NCBI RefSeq assembly: GCF_000013145.1
Contig: NC_007799.1
Span: 868,001-932,000, forward strand
DNA length: 64,000 nt
Origin: Ehrlichia chaffeensis str. Arkansas
Lineage (GTDB): Bacteria > Pseudomonadota > Alphaproteobacteria > Rickettsiales > Anaplasmataceae
Reading direction: 5' to 3'
The notes below the pieces were generated by a model, which was given only the letters and a program-made list of their open reading frames with translations, did no database searches and was not told where the DNA came from. Below are positions 38,936-49,310 of the stretch, piece after piece (position 1 is the first letter of the stretch; each line of letters starts with the position of its first letter). The translations under genes were made by a program, and so were the position numbers.

Positions 38936-40957
38936 CTATCTTCTTGAAAAAAGCCTATCTATCTCAACTAAATTTAGCTCTACATAAGTTGGCCTACCAT
39001 GATTACATTGTCCAGAATGTGCAGTATTTTCCATATTCCTTAAAATAGCATTCATTTCTTCAATCTTTAATTTTCTACCACTTCTAATAGAACTATAACA
39101 TGCTATAGTCCCACATATATCCTTAATCTTATCATCTAAGAATAAAGTATCACCTACTTCCATAATACTATCAACTATATTAATAATAAGCGATTTAACA
39201 TCAAAACTTCCAAAAAGTGCTGGAACTTCCCTTACTATTACCGATAAATTACCAAGTGGTTCAATGAGTAATCCAAGTTTTAATAACTTTTCCTTATATT
39301 CAACAAGTAACTCCAAATCAAGATGGTTATTCATTTCAATAATCTCAGGTATCAATAGTATCTGACGCTTTATCCCCTCTTTTGCCATAACTTGTTTCAT
39401 ATATTCATAAGTTAATCTCTCATGAGCTGCATGCTGATCAATAATAACAATAGAATCCTGTGTTTGAGAGATGATATATCTACTGTGTATTTGACATAAA
39501 GCATAGCCTAATGGATAAGTATCAATTAATGAATCACTTGGTACTTTTTTACTAGTATTAAACTTACCACTATCTATACTAGGTGACTCCTGTAGAAGAT
39601 TATTAGCTAAATTAACAAAATTTTTTTTCTCTCCTAATATATCAAAATTACTAACCTCTATTTTAGAATCTCCCTTATTAATATGCTCTCTAGAATTTTC
39701 ATAAACTCTCTCTTCTTTTAATTTATTCGTTATCATTTTTGAATCTGTACAAAAGGAGACATTAGTATCTAACAAAGATTGGTCATCTGTTTCTACATTT
39801 TTAGAACTATATTTTTGCACGTCATTGTTAAGTAATGGTTTTCTATTTTGAAAACATTTAAAAAACTCGGAAGAAACGCTATTACCTATGTTTCTTGAAT
39901 TTACCATACTAGCATGTACAAAATGATCATTTTCAAATTCACTTATAGACTTTAATTTAGTATTTAGGTTGATCGATAACACTTCTTTAATTGCATTAAC
40001 TACAGTTCTATATACTAACTTTTTATCTTGAAATCTTACCTCAGATTTATTCGGATGAACATTAGCGTCAACTTGATCACATGGAATATCAAGATATAAT
40101 ACAACAACTGGATATTTATCCTTTTCTATAAAATCACTATAAGCATATCTAACTGCACCTATCAGTAAATTATCATAAACAGGTCGACTATTAACAAAAG
40201 TATATATAAGACTTGACTTACCACGACTTAATGTAGGAGATCCAATATAACCTGATAATTGAATCTGCTCTTCTTTTACATTCACTGGTAAAGAATTTTT
40301 ACAAAATTCCATTCCCAAAGTTTTTATTTCAGATAATCTATCAATATTTGATTGTTGTGTTAAATATTTAAATACCTGTTTATTATCAACAAATAATGAA
40401 AACATTACATTATGATTTACCATAGCTAGTTTGTTCATCATATCAATAATAGATTGAACCTCTGCTTTTTCTGTCCTAAGAAACTTTAACCTATTAGGTG
40501 TAGCAAAAAACAAATCTCTCACTTCAATATAAGTACCACAAGAAAGTGCATCTGGTGTCAATTCTTGTGTTTTTTCTCCACCTTCAAATACCATTAACCA
40601 TGCAGTATCAGAATCTCTATATTTTGAAACCATTTTTACTTTTCCAACAGCTGCAATAGAAGTTAATCCTTCTCCTCGAAACCCCAAGGATCTAACTTTT
40701 GTTAAATCACCATCAGGAAGCTTAGACGTTGCATGACGAGCAAATGCAATTTCCATATCTTCTTTTTTTATTCCAATACCATTATCACTAACAATTATTA
40801 AATTACGTCCTCCACGTTCTATTGTAATACTTATGGCAGTAGCTTTAGCATCTATTGAATTTTCAACTAATTCTTTAACCACACTAGCTGGACATTCTAT
40901 TACTTCCCCTGCAGCAATTCTATTAATTGTTCTAGGATCTAATAGTATAATTGACAT
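38936..40957 (-). CDS. mutL: DNA mismatch repair protein MutL
   Basis: MutL couples MutS mismatch recognition to strand incision. The 673-residue product begins with the GHKL ATPase domain: RINRIAAGEVIECPASVVKE, ELVENSIDAKA, DNGIGI and GFRGEGLTSIAAV. A low-complexity linker (about residues 350-470) follows. The C-terminal domain has DQHAAHERLTYE, an exact DQHA-x2-E-x4-E endonuclease motif, plus ACYSSIRSGRKL and CNHGRPT. It therefore belongs to the nicking MutL type, as expected for a genus without MutH. Confidence 0.96.
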   Translation of the reverse strand: MSIILLDPRTINRIAAGEVIECPASVVKELVENSIDAKATAISITIERGGRNLIIVSDNGIGIKKEDMEIAFARHATSKLPDGDLTKVRSLGFRGEGLTSIAAVGKVKMVSKYRDSDTAWLMVFEGGEKTQELTPDALSCGTYIEVRDLFFATPNRLKFLRTEKAEVQSIIDMMNKLAMVNHNVMFSLFVDNKQVFKYLTQQSNIDRLSEIKTLGMEFCKNSLPVNVKEEQIQLSGYIGSPTLSRGKSSLIYTFVNSRPVYDNLLIGAVRYAYSDFIEKDKYPVVVLYLDIPCDQVDANVHPNKSEVRFQDKKLVYRTVVNAIKEVLSINLNTKLKSISEFENDHFVHASMVNSRNIGNSVSSEFFKCFQNRKPLLNNDVQKYSSKNVETDDQSLLDTNVSFCTDSKMITNKLKEERVYENSREHINKGDSKIEVSNFDILGEKKNFVNLANNLLQESPSIDSGKFNTSKKVPSDSLIDTYPLGYALCQIHSRYIISQTQDSIVIIDQHAAHERLTYEYMKQVMAKEGIKRQILLIPEIIEMNNHLDLELLVEYKEKLLKLGLLIEPLGNLSVIVREVPALFGSFDVKSLIINIVDSIMEVGDTLFLDDKIKDICGTIACYSSIRSGRKLKIEEMNAILRNMENTAHSGQCNHGRPTYVELNLVEIDRLFSRR

Positions 40958-41208
40958 ATGCTAACACTGATAATTGAAACAACATTTATAGACATACAGA
41001 AATAACAACTATTTCTTAGTAGTACAACCACTAAACATCCAGTATAAATTACCTTAAGTAATTTACTACTATAATTTAATAATGTTTTCAAAACATCTAT
41101 AAACCTAATTTTATCAATTCAAGCTACTTACTACAATTAAAAATAGACTTATAAAACACATGCATACTAATAAATAATTCACCCTTTTATAAATAGAACC
41201 ACAAACTA

Positions 41209-42621
41209 TTAGAAGCCTTTTTCTTCAAGGGTATTAGTATACGGGAACATTAAGGTTACTATAGTACCTAAATTAGGTTCACTCTTTATTTTAAATACCC
41301 CATCCATCAGTTCAACTAATTTCTTACTTAAAGGTAAACCTAACCCTGTACCTTCATATTTACGAGCATGTCTACTATCTACCTGCCCAAAAACAGACAT
41401 AACCTTATACAAATCTTGCTGTGCTATACCTATACCATTATCAATAACTTCAATAACAATCATGCTATTTTCGAGATCATATTCTACCACTAATTTTACA
41501 CATCCATTTTCAGGAGTAAATTTTATTGAATTGGATAATAAGTTGATGATAACTTGTTTCATTCTTTTAGGATCTGCAACCATTATAATTTGATTAGATG
41601 GTAATACTTGTTCAAGTCTTACTTTTGCTTCCTCAGCTCTTGGAAGTATCATATTAAAGCAGGAAGAAATAACTTTTCCTAAATCAAATTTTACAAATTC
41701 TACAACTAATTTATCAGCCTCAGCCTTAGAGAAATCTAAAATATCATTAATTAAGCTTAATAGATGGACACCAGCATTGTGAATATCATTTATATACTCC
41801 TTATAATGAACATTCTCTATAGCCCCCATGGACTCAGCCTTCATCATTTCCGAAAACCCAATAATAGAGTTCAATGGAGTACGTAACTCATGACTAACAT
41901 TTGCAAGAAATTGTGATTTACTTACATTCTCTTGTTCTGCTACTTCCTTTGCTTCTTTTAATTTTAGATTTGCGTTATACTGCTTACTTAGCATTTTTGC
42001 ATTTTTATAATATATACACCAAGTTACAACAATAAATATAATAATGACTAATATGACTATCATTAAAAACACAGTATAGAAATTTACAATAAAACTGGAT
42101 AAATTTTCTGAATTTTTAATTATCTTTAAAAACATTAAAGGAGAACTATCTTGACCATCTAATGAAAATATAGGAAATATAGACACAGTAGTTGCTCCAT
42201 TACTTACTCTATGGTCTACATATTTTCCTCTTAATAATGAATTCATATCTTCAGAACGTAACAGCAGGTCCTGATCTGCAATATCTTCACTACTTCTATT
42301 AGAAAATATTACATTTCCATCTACATTATATAAAATAACATGAAAATCTTTAACCCCACCTAAAGCTTTGAGAAATTCAGCACGTAACTTTATCAACAAA
42401 TTCATATAGTACGTATTTGTTGATACATGACTTGGAGCCTTTGCTAATAATTGAGCATATTTATTGATCACAGAATTAACAAGTATTGCTTTAATATTGA
42501 CATTGATTTCTTTTGAAACTTCATACAGATAATCATCCCTCAAATATATATGCGTATAACCAACTGCAAAGCACAAAGTCATTACTAAAAACATTAACAA
42601 TAAAATTCGAAAATATTTCAT
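41209..42621 (-). CDS. pleC: Sensor histidine kinase, PleC/DivJ type
   Basis: I chose ATG 42621 (470 residues) over TTG 42633. An N-terminal membrane helix (about residues 3-22) and a second one (about 180-205) bracket a periplasmic sensor region of about 150 residues. The HisKA H-box is ANVSHELRTPLNSIIGFSEMM; the ATPase domain has NLLSNSIKFTPENG, DNGIGIAQQ and GTGLGLPLSKKLVELMDG. There is no receiver domain, which excludes CckA, and no PAS-HAMP layout as in NtrY. Ehrlichia species are known to have three two-component pairs (PleC-PleD, NtrY-NtrX, CckA-CtrA); the H-box resembles PleC/DivJ, so PleC is the best fit. Confidence 0.8.
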   Translation of the reverse strand: MKYFRILLLMFLVMTLCFAVGYTHIYLRDDYLYEVSKEINVNIKAILVNSVINKYAQLLAKAPSHVSTNTYYMNLLIKLRAEFLKALGGVKDFHVILYNVDGNVIFSNRSSEDIADQDLLLRSEDMNSLLRGKYVDHRVSNGATTVSIFPIFSLDGQDSSPLMFLKIIKNSENLSSFIVNFYTVFLMIVILVIIIFIVVTWCIYYKNAKMLSKQYNANLKLKEAKEVAEQENVSKSQFLANVSHELRTPLNSIIGFSEMMKAESMGAIENVHYKEYINDIHNAGVHLLSLINDILDFSKAEADKLVVEFVKFDLGKVISSCFNMILPRAEEAKVRLEQVLPSNQIIMVADPKRMKQVIINLLSNSIKFTPENGCVKLVVEYDLENSMIVIEVIDNGIGIAQQDLYKVMSVFGQVDSRHARKYEGTGLGLPLSKKLVELMDGVFKIKSEPNLGTIVTLMFPYTNTLEEKGF

Positions 42622-42686
42622 ATATATACCCAATCACCCATAGCATGATAATATGTATATGGTGCTATTTATAAACTTTTTCTTAG

Positions 42687-42714
42687 TTGACATATAACAA
42701 TATCGTGTTACAGT
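42687..42714 (+). promoter_or_regulatory. Promoter for argD
   Basis: Consensus TTGACA, 16-bp spacer, TACAGT; the -10 ends 53 bp before the ATG. Confidence 0.5.
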
Positions 42715-42767
42715 TACACACTATTATATTCTATTTACTTAGTTCTTTAATTTTGAGGAAATGTTAA

Positions 42768-43946
42768 ATGAATAGTTCGCCAATTTTACCTGTTTATGCA
42801 CCATCTAAGGTTACTTTCTCACATGGGAAAGGAGTCTATTTATACGACTATAATAATAAAAAATATGTAGATTTTCATGCAGGCATTGCAACTAGTTCGT
42901 TAGGACACGCTCATCCAGCATTAGTAAATGCATTAAAAACACAAGGTGAAAAGTTATGGCACATATCAAATGTACATACAATACCTGAAGCTATCAAGTT
43001 AGCACAAAAATTAGTAGATATTAGCTTCGCTGATAAAGTGTTTTTTAATAATTCAGGTGCAGAATCTGTAGAATGTTGCTTAAAGATAGCAAGGTCATAC
43101 CAATGTGGTAAAGGTAATACTCAACGTTATAGATTCATTACAATGAAGCAGTCTTATCATGGAAGAACATGTGCTGCATGTTCAGCAAATGATCCAAGTA
43201 AATTCTCTCCATTTCTTAAACCATACGTTGAATGGTTTGACTGTGTAAATCCTGATATCACATCCATAAAAAATGCAATTAATGAAACTATAGGTGCTAT
43301 ACTATTAGAACCTATACAAGGAGAAGGAGGAATCAACGTACTTGATGATTCTTTCTTGAAAGAATTACGTACAATTTGTGATCAAAACGATATACTGCTA
43401 ATTTTCGATTGTGTACAATGTGGAAGTGGAAGAACAGGAAAATTCTTTGCTCATGAGCATACTGGAGTAACTCCTGACATATGTTGTCTTGCAAAAGGAT
43501 TAGGTGGTGGTTTCCCTATATCAGCAACTTTAGCAACCAATAATGCTTCTCAGTTTATGGGTGTTGGCATGCATGGTTCTACTTTTGGAGGAAATCCTTT
43601 AGCAACTACTATTGGAATGACTGTAGTTGAAGAAATTTTAAAAGATGGGTTTTTAGACAATGTAACTAAAAATGGCCATTATCTGTACAAAAGGTTGGAA
43701 GATTTAGCTAAAAAATTTCCAGTAATTGAAGAAGTAAAAGGTAAAGGGCTCATGATAGGACTAAAAATCAATACTAATATTAATAATAGAGAATTAATGC
43801 ATGATTTAATAAGTTGTGGGTTACTAACCAACACTGCAAGCAATAATACTTTAAGGATAGTACCTCCTTTAATCATAACTCAACAAGAAATTGATGAAGG
43901 TCTTGCTATACTAGAAAGTTATCTGCAAAGCAAATATCATCAGTAA
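42768..43946 (+). CDS. argD: Acetylornithine aminotransferase
   Basis: ArgD is a class III PLP aminotransferase that converts N-acetylglutamate semialdehyde to acetylornithine; in many bacteria it also serves the succinyl-diaminopimelate step of lysine synthesis, which would fit an organism making peptidoglycan precursors. The 392-residue product has NNSGAESVECCLKIAR (PLP phosphate site), LLEPIQGEGGI, LIFDCVQCGSGRTGKFFAHE and the PLP lysine in CLAKGLGGGFPISA. GGGATCTFGG-type residues MHGSTFGGNPLA follow. The ATG follows GAGG with about 9 nt spacing. Confidence 0.92.
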   Translation: MNSSPILPVYAPSKVTFSHGKGVYLYDYNNKKYVDFHAGIATSSLGHAHPALVNALKTQGEKLWHISNVHTIPEAIKLAQKLVDISFADKVFFNNSGAESVECCLKIARSYQCGKGNTQRYRFITMKQSYHGRTCAACSANDPSKFSPFLKPYVEWFDCVNPDITSIKNAINETIGAILLEPIQGEGGINVLDDSFLKELRTICDQNDILLIFDCVQCGSGRTGKFFAHEHTGVTPDICCLAKGLGGGFPISATLATNNASQFMGVGMHGSTFGGNPLATTIGMTVVEEILKDGFLDNVTKNGHYLYKRLEDLAKKFPVIEEVKGKGLMIGLKINTNINNRELMHDLISCGLLTNTASNNTLRIVPPLIITQQEIDEGLAILESYLQSKYHQ

Positions 43947-44068
43947 ATAACAAGCTTTACTAATATCAAATATATAAGGTTTACTTACAGGTATTATTGC
44001 ATTATTTTATCAATATTCAGTAGTATCGGCTACATAATATAAAGCTACATTACTAATAGTAATTTAAT

Positions 44069-44690
44069 ATATAGGTATTGTTTTAGTACAGATAGTCTTA
44101 CAGATAAGGTTTTTATATATAGTCAATCCATAAAATTTGTTATCTGTTAACACAAGTGGTTAAAGCTATACTGTTTAAGTTTGCTATCATTGAGTTTTCA
44201 TTATTTGCTATAGTAGTAGATGGTTTTGTAGTCTATTATATTACAAGAATGCAAAACAGTAATTATTATACGATAATATATAGATATTGTTTTAGTACAG
44301 ATAGTCTTACAGATAAGGTTTTTATATATAGTCAATCCATAAAATTTGTTATTTGTTAACACAAGTGGTTAAAGCTATACTGTTTAAGTTTACTATCATT
44401 GAGTTTCCATTATTTGCTATAGTAGTAGATAGTTTTGTAGTCTATTATATTACAAGAATGCAAAACAGTAATTATTATACGATAATATATAGATATTGTT
44501 TTAGTACAGGTAGTCTTACAGATAAGGTTTTTTATACATAGTCAATCCATAAATTTGTTATCTGTTAGCACAAGTGTTAAAGCTATAGTATTAAGTTTGC
44601 TATCAATTGGATTTCCATTATTTACTATAGTAGTAGATAGTTTTGTAGCCTATTACAAGAATACAAAACAATAGTTATTATACGATAATT
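44069..44690 (+). repeat. 209-bp tandem repeat of unknown origin
   Basis: GA/GGTAGTCTTA starts at 44091, 44300 and 44509, a 209-bp period; three copies, the last with deletions. The unit is partly open (LTQVVKAILFKF and FAIVVDSFVVYYITRMQNS are encoded twice), giving two small overlapping ORFs at 44156-44359 and 44353-44541. Neighbouring arrays derive from gene ends, so this may be the duplicated end of a gene since lost; it does not match argD. Confidence 0.85.
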
Positions 44691-44874
44691 TATCAACTAA
44701 TAAGTTTATAGTCTACCATTTGAGTAACATAGATTTTATAGTTATATTATAAATTTGCACAATATCTCTAATAATCATTTCACAAGAAATCAGTAAAGTG
44801 GATTACTGTTGTTAGAAAACCACTCAGAAAGAAAATACTGTTACTAAAAATCAACTTGATGTTTCATAATTTAT

Positions 44875-46020
44875 ATGGTACTATTAAAGCACACTTTTGT
44901 GTTGTACACCACTCAGTGGCTATTTCATCTACTTTTTAAGTTAACATGGTACAGGGCTATGATAGTAGGACAAAACAATCAAGGGGGTTCTTGCGCAGGA
45001 TCAGATGAATATCAACCACTAAACACAGATCCACTTCCAAATGACGATACATCAACAGTAGAATATAATGAGTTTTCCCCTCTATTAAGGTCAGAAGAAG
45101 ATGAAACACCAGATAAGGCAAATGATGAAATACTGAATAAGATAGATTTTGATAGATATTTTGTAATTTTTTCTTTCATTGGGTTATTAGCAGAAGCAGC
45201 GTCTTCTATATTCAATTTAGTATCAACCCAAGTTTTTATTCCTACTAGCACTAAACATGCAGTAGCTACTGCTTTTTATGCTCTCTGTATACTAATTGCA
45301 ATTTCCATGATTGTAAGTTCAATACTTGCAATAAAGAAATCACTCAACCAAAAAAAGCATCTTGACGATATGCCAACAGATGCATCAAATGAAGAATGTG
45401 TAGAAGAGAACGCCAAATATAAAAAATTAAAAAAAATACAGGCTCATGCTCAAGTTTCTGAAAATGCTCTTACTATCATTTCACAGGTGATGTGGCTTAT
45501 TGTTTATATTGCATCACTAGTAATGATATCTATGGGTGACAACCAAATACTTGAAAACATGAGCCTGTTTTTATCGATTACTGCATCTCTTTTAGGTATT
45601 ATATCTTGTGTTATAAGGTTAATAGATGCAAATATATCACGTAAGACATCTGGTTCTGAGGAAGAAAAAAAACAACACCTTAGTTTCACAATTTTTTGCG
45701 GTATCATCTTAGCTTTTGAGATAATTCATTGTGCATGCCATATATCAGAAGCAATATCTCTTGGTGGAAAAATGCACAATCTTTATGACTTTCAGAATAT
45801 TCCTATACTCTGTTTCGAACTGATAACAGTAGCTATGTTTATTGCATCATTCTTCATAGAACAGTGCATTAAAAGTAAAGGAGGAAAGCACCAGACCAAT
45901 GATGATGGTGTTGCCGCTGCCGCTTGTTGCGGTGATAATCTCCATCCTAGTAGCTTATTAGCTGATGATAGTGGTGGTAATATTGCCAGACTTATAGTAG
46001 CACAAGAACTATCAGCTTAA
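44875..46020 (+). CDS. Six-helix membrane protein of unknown function
   Basis: I recognise no family. After a polar N-terminus of about 95 residues rich in Asp and Glu there are six predicted membrane helices, among them YFVIFSFIGLLAEAASSI, AFYALCILIAISMIVSSIL, IISQVMWLIVYIASLVMI, FLSITASLLGIISCVI, FTIFCGIILAFEIIH and FELITVAMFIASFFI. A Lys-rich loop lies after helix 2. The start could instead be ATG 44959 (353 residues, MIVGQNNQGG); neither has a good ribosome site. The tail is Ala/Gly/Asp-rich and its coding end is repeated after the stop. Confidence 0.7.
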   Translation: MVLLKHTFVLYTTQWLFHLLFKLTWYRAMIVGQNNQGGSCAGSDEYQPLNTDPLPNDDTSTVEYNEFSPLLRSEEDETPDKANDEILNKIDFDRYFVIFSFIGLLAEAASSIFNLVSTQVFIPTSTKHAVATAFYALCILIAISMIVSSILAIKKSLNQKKHLDDMPTDASNEECVEENAKYKKLKKIQAHAQVSENALTIISQVMWLIVYIASLVMISMGDNQILENMSLFLSITASLLGIISCVIRLIDANISRKTSGSEEEKKQHLSFTIFCGIILAFEIIHCACHISEAISLGGKMHNLYDFQNIPILCFELITVAMFIASFFIEQCIKSKGGKHQTNDDGVAAAACCGDNLHPSSLLADDSGGNIARLIVAQELSA

Positions 46021-46395
46021 CGTTCATCTATAATATGTGGAACAATAACGCTAATTTCATAGCAGTATTAACATAGTATAGAAAATGTATAACCGTACAA
46101 CCAACTTACAACTTTTAAACGCTGATGTAATTTTTAATAATCTGATGTTGCCGCTTGTTGCAGTAATAATAATCCTCCTAGCAGCGCATTAGCTGATGAT
46201 AGTGGTGATAGTATTGCCAGACTTATAGTTACCACACAGCACAAGGACAATCAGTTTAACGTCATCTATGATATGTGGAACAATAACGCTAATTCCATAG
46301 CAGCATTAACATAGTATATAAAATGTATAACTGTACAACTAACTTACAACTTTTAAATGCTGATGTAATTTTTTAATAATCTAAGGTAGTAATAA
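45901..46395 (+). repeat. Second copy of the 44.9-kb gene's 3' end
   Basis: CGCTTGTTG starts at 45921 in the gene and at 46152 after it, about 231 bp apart. The second copy repeats the last 35 or so codons with changes and then the following sequence (TATGTGGAACAATAACGCTAA). It is not translated as part of the gene. Confidence 0.88.
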
Positions 46396-46419
46396 TCATC
46401 ATTGTTTACATATTCGATA

Positions 46420-48903
46420 CTATTCAAGCAATATTTCTCGCTTTCCAGCACTTGCAACTCCAATAACACCATCTCTTTCCATACGCTCTACTAAATTTGC
46501 AGCTCTATTATATCCTATTCTTAATTGTCTCTGGATATAGCTAATAGAAGTTCTTCGATCCCTTATTACTATCGACACTGCTTGTTTATACAATTCATCA
46601 TCCCGTTCAGGAATATTATCATCTATACAATAATCATAATCTTGTTGGATCCGTGTAATACCTTCTATATAATCTGGAGTTCCTTGAGACCTCAAATATT
46701 CAACTATATTCTGTATTTCATCATCGCTAACAAAAGCTCCATGCACACGTATTATTCTACCACCAGATACCATATACAGCATGTCACCCATACCAAGTAA
46801 CTGCTCTGCTCCTTGTTCACCAAGGATAGTTCTACTATCTATCTTCGATGTTACGGCAAAGCTAATTCTTGTTGGGAAATTTGCTTTTACTACCCCTGTG
46901 ATTATATCAACAGAAGGACGCTGAGTTGCCATAATTATATGAATTCCAGCAGCCCTTGCCATCTGAGATAATCTTTGTATCGAAGATTCAATTTCTTTCC
47001 CAGCTACAAGCATTAAATCTGCCATTTCATCTACTATCACTACAATGTAAGGAAAAACACTAGGCTCTATTGCAATTCTTTCGAAAATTGCCTCCCCTGT
47101 CTCTTTATCAAACCCTGTCTGTAATACTTTTTCTAGAGTTCTATTCTCATCAATTGCTTCTTTAATTTTATCATTATAACTAACAATATTACGTACTCCA
47201 ATATCAGACATTAACCGGTAACGATTTTCCATTTCACTTACTACCCACTTTAAAGCAGCAATAGCCTTTTTGGATTCAGTCACTACTGGAGTTAACAAAT
47301 GTGGAATAGAATTATAGACTGACAATTCTAGTACTTTAGGATCAATCATAATCATTTTGCATTGATCTGGAGTTAAACTGTAGATCAGAGATAAAATCAT
47401 AGTATTAATTGCTACAGATTTTCCAGACCCTGTAGTACCAGCAATAAGAAGATGCGGCATTTTTACTAAATCAGCAATAACTACTTCCCCATCTATACCC
47501 TTTCCTAAAGCTATGGGTAATTTAAGCCTAGAATCCCTATACTGTTCACTTTCAAATAAATCACGTAACATCACTATTTCCCTATAGTGATTTGGTAGTT
47601 CTATACCCATAACATTTCTTCCAGGAATAACTGATATACGTGTTGACAAAGCACTCATTGAACGAGCAATATCATCAGACAATCCTATAACCCTTGATGA
47701 TTTAGTACCAGCAGATGGTTCAAACTCATATAATGTTACTACTGGACCATACCTAATATTAACTATGTTTCCATGTATAGAAAAATCCTTAAGTACTTTA
47801 TTAAGCAAATTGACAACATTATCATCTGGATGAAACTCTCTTTTATCTACTGGATTAGGTTTTGATAAATAATCAACACTAGGTAGGACAAATTCTTTAT
47901 ACTTTTTTTTTTCTTGAACTACTTGAGGAGTTGCCTGAGGTCTCTTATAAACTACTATCTCTTTTTCATTACTGTCATCAATATAATCGTCTTTATCATC
48001 ATATTTATCATGACATTCTTCATCGTAATTACTTTCCTCATCTTCTTCTTCACATTCATCATCATCTTCTTCAACTTGAAATTCTAACCCTTCTTCTTCA
48101 TCTGGAAAATCTAATTCTTCTGCTAATTCCTCTCCTTCCACCTCCTCTTCCATAAACTCTTCTATTGATTCTTCCTCTTCTATTTCTTCTTCTATTAACT
48201 CTTTCGTTAATTCGTCTTCCTCTATTTCCTCTTCTTCCTCTGTAAATTCTCTCTCATCCAATGAATCTTCTATATTATAATACTCTTGAGCTTGTCCTAC
48301 ATTTTGAGAGATTTCTTCTCTTATAACAGTATCACTAATATTGTTAGATTTATGAATTATCCTACTAAACATTTTTAATAAGATATCATAAAGATATACA
48401 ATTTTTTTCCAACCAATAATTCCAGCAGTACCCAACAATACTATAGCAAGCAATACAATAATTGGACAGCTTTGAAAATAGATACCTAGAACACCACCAT
48501 AATAGTATTTATGGATGACCTTTAGAGAAACATTCGATACCAATCCACTTATTCCAACCATAATCATCAAACTGCTACCAAGGTACAGGTAAATATTCCT
48601 ATTGACACGACATAGTATATTAACAACGCAAAAGACCATTAAAGGAATTGCTATAAGGCTAGATATACCAAATATTTGTACAAAAATATCAGCTAGATGC
48701 GACCCAACAACGCCACCTAAATTTCTCACAGGAGAGTCAGTCGCCAGATTGAAAGATAAATCATTTTCATGATAAGTAAGAATTGACAAAGAAACAAATG
48801 CTACCACAAAAGATAGTAAAAATATCTTAAAGGAAACAAAAGTTTTATTAAGGACAGATTTTATACTCACAACTATCTTACCCAAAATAGTAACGCAAAG
48901 CAT
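46420..48903 (-). CDS. ftsK: DNA translocase FtsK
   Basis: FtsK pumps chromosome ends through the division septum. Of 827 residues, the first 180 hold about four membrane helices. The linker (about residues 211-315, nt 47959-48273) is almost wholly Glu and Asp, unlike the Pro/Gln-rich linkers common in FtsK. The motor domain has Walker [18 protein letters not shown] and Walker [14 protein letters not shown], and the C-terminal gamma winged helix has [20 protein letters not shown], so KOPS-type DNA reading is expected. The ATG at 48903 overlaps yggT by 26 bp; later starts are possible. Confidence 0.94.
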   Translation of the reverse strand: MLCVTILGKIVVSIKSVLNKTFVSFKIFLLSFVVAFVSLSILTYHENDLSFNLATDSPVRNLGGVVGSHLADIFVQIFGISSLIAIPLMVFCVVNILCRVNRNIYLYLGSSLMIMVGISGLVSNVSLKVIHKYYYGGVLGIYFQSCPIIVLLAIVLLGTAGIIGWKKIVYLYDILLKMFSRIIHKSNNISDTVIREEISQNVGQAQEYYNIEDSLDEREFTEEEEEIEEDELTKELIEEEIEEEESIEEFMEEEVEGEELAEELDFPDEEEGLEFQVEEDDDECEEEDEESNYDEECHDKYDDKDDYIDDSNEKEIVVYKRPQATPQVVQEKKKYKEFVLPSVDYLSKPNPVDKREFHPDDNVVNLLNKVLKDFSIHGNIVNIRYGPVVTLYEFEPSAGTKSSRVIGLSDDIARSMSALSTRISVIPGRNVMGIELPNHYREIVMLRDLFESEQYRDSRLKLPIALGKGIDGEVVIADLVKMPHLLIAGTTGSGKSVAINTMILSLIYSLTPDQCKMIMIDPKVLELSVYNSIPHLLTPVVTESKKAIAALKWVVSEMENRYRLMSDIGVRNIVSYNDKIKEAIDENRTLEKVLQTGFDKETGEAIFERIAIEPSVFPYIVVIVDEMADLMLVAGKEIESSIQRLSQMARAAGIHIIMATQRPSVDIITGVVKANFPTRISFAVTSKIDSRTILGEQGAEQLLGMGDMLYMVSGGRIIRVHGAFVSDDEIQNIVEYLRSQGTPDYIEGITRIQQDYDYCIDDNIPERDDELYKQAVSIVIRDRRTSISYIQRQLRIGYNRAANLVERMERDGVIGVASAGKREILLE

Positions 48904-49162
48904 ATCTTATAAAATTAATAAATATCAACAATACAAGTGGTGAAAGATCAAAATTATAGGAAATAGTAAAAGGCAGAATCTTCCTGATAAAATTCAAGGC
49001 AGGAGACATCAATTTAGATAACAATAAAAAAACATTATTAACAATCTCATTATACCTATTTACAATATTCAATACTATTAACCAGCTTAATATTATCCAT
49101 AGCATCAAAGAGAAATTATAAATACTTAACAATGTATCAAGTAAATACACCAAAGGATGCAT
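48878..49162 (-). CDS. YggT family membrane protein
   Basis: The 94-residue protein has two hydrophobic segments ([20 protein letters not shown] and the C-terminal [19 protein letters not shown]) and the family motif around [12 protein letters not shown]. YggT proteins are small inner-membrane proteins linked to division or osmotic balance in some bacteria; the role is not settled. It overlaps ftsK and shares its promoter, which supports a division-related context. Confidence 0.85.
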   Translation of the reverse strand: MHPLVYLLDTLLSIYNFSLMLWIILSWLIVLNIVNRYNEIVNNVFLLLSKLMSPALNFIRKILPFTISYNFDLSPLVLLIFINFIRYALRYYFG

Positions 49163-49199
49163 AAAGTAATAGCTCTCTAATTAACATAAATATTAAATG

Positions 49200-49220
49200 T
49201 TTAGTGTATAGTACACTAAA
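49200..49220. promoter_or_regulatory. Perfect dyad over the yggT-ftsK -10 box
   Basis: Arms TTTAGTGTA and TACACTAAA flank TAG, a 21-bp perfect palindrome with a 3-bp centre. One arm contains the whole -10 hexamer (49203-49208), so a bound protein would block RNA polymerase. Confidence 0.5.
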
Positions 49221-49231
49221 ATCATAGTCAA
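49203..49231 (-). promoter_or_regulatory. Promoter for yggT-ftsK
   Basis: Minus strand: TTGACT, 17-bp spacer, TACACT; the -10 ends 40 bp before the yggT ATG. Confidence 0.6.
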
Positions 49232-49252
49232 TCACAAAGAGAAAAATTCAAC

Positions 49253-49281
49253 TTGAAAAACTCAAGAGTATTATTTATGAT
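49253..49281 (+). promoter_or_regulatory. Promoter for the CorC/HlyC gene
   Basis: TTGAAA, 17-bp spacer, TATGAT; the -10 ends 29 bp before the ATG. It is divergent from the yggT-ftsK promoter 21 bp away. Confidence 0.5.
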
Positions 49282-49310
49282 GTAAAGTTTACTTTAATGT
49301 TTGATCCTCA

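Noticed and set aside
44156-44541. Two small overlapping ORFs (67 and 62 codons)
   Set aside because: Both lie in the 209-bp tandem repeat and are copies of one another; no promoter or ribosome site. Listed only as a repeat.
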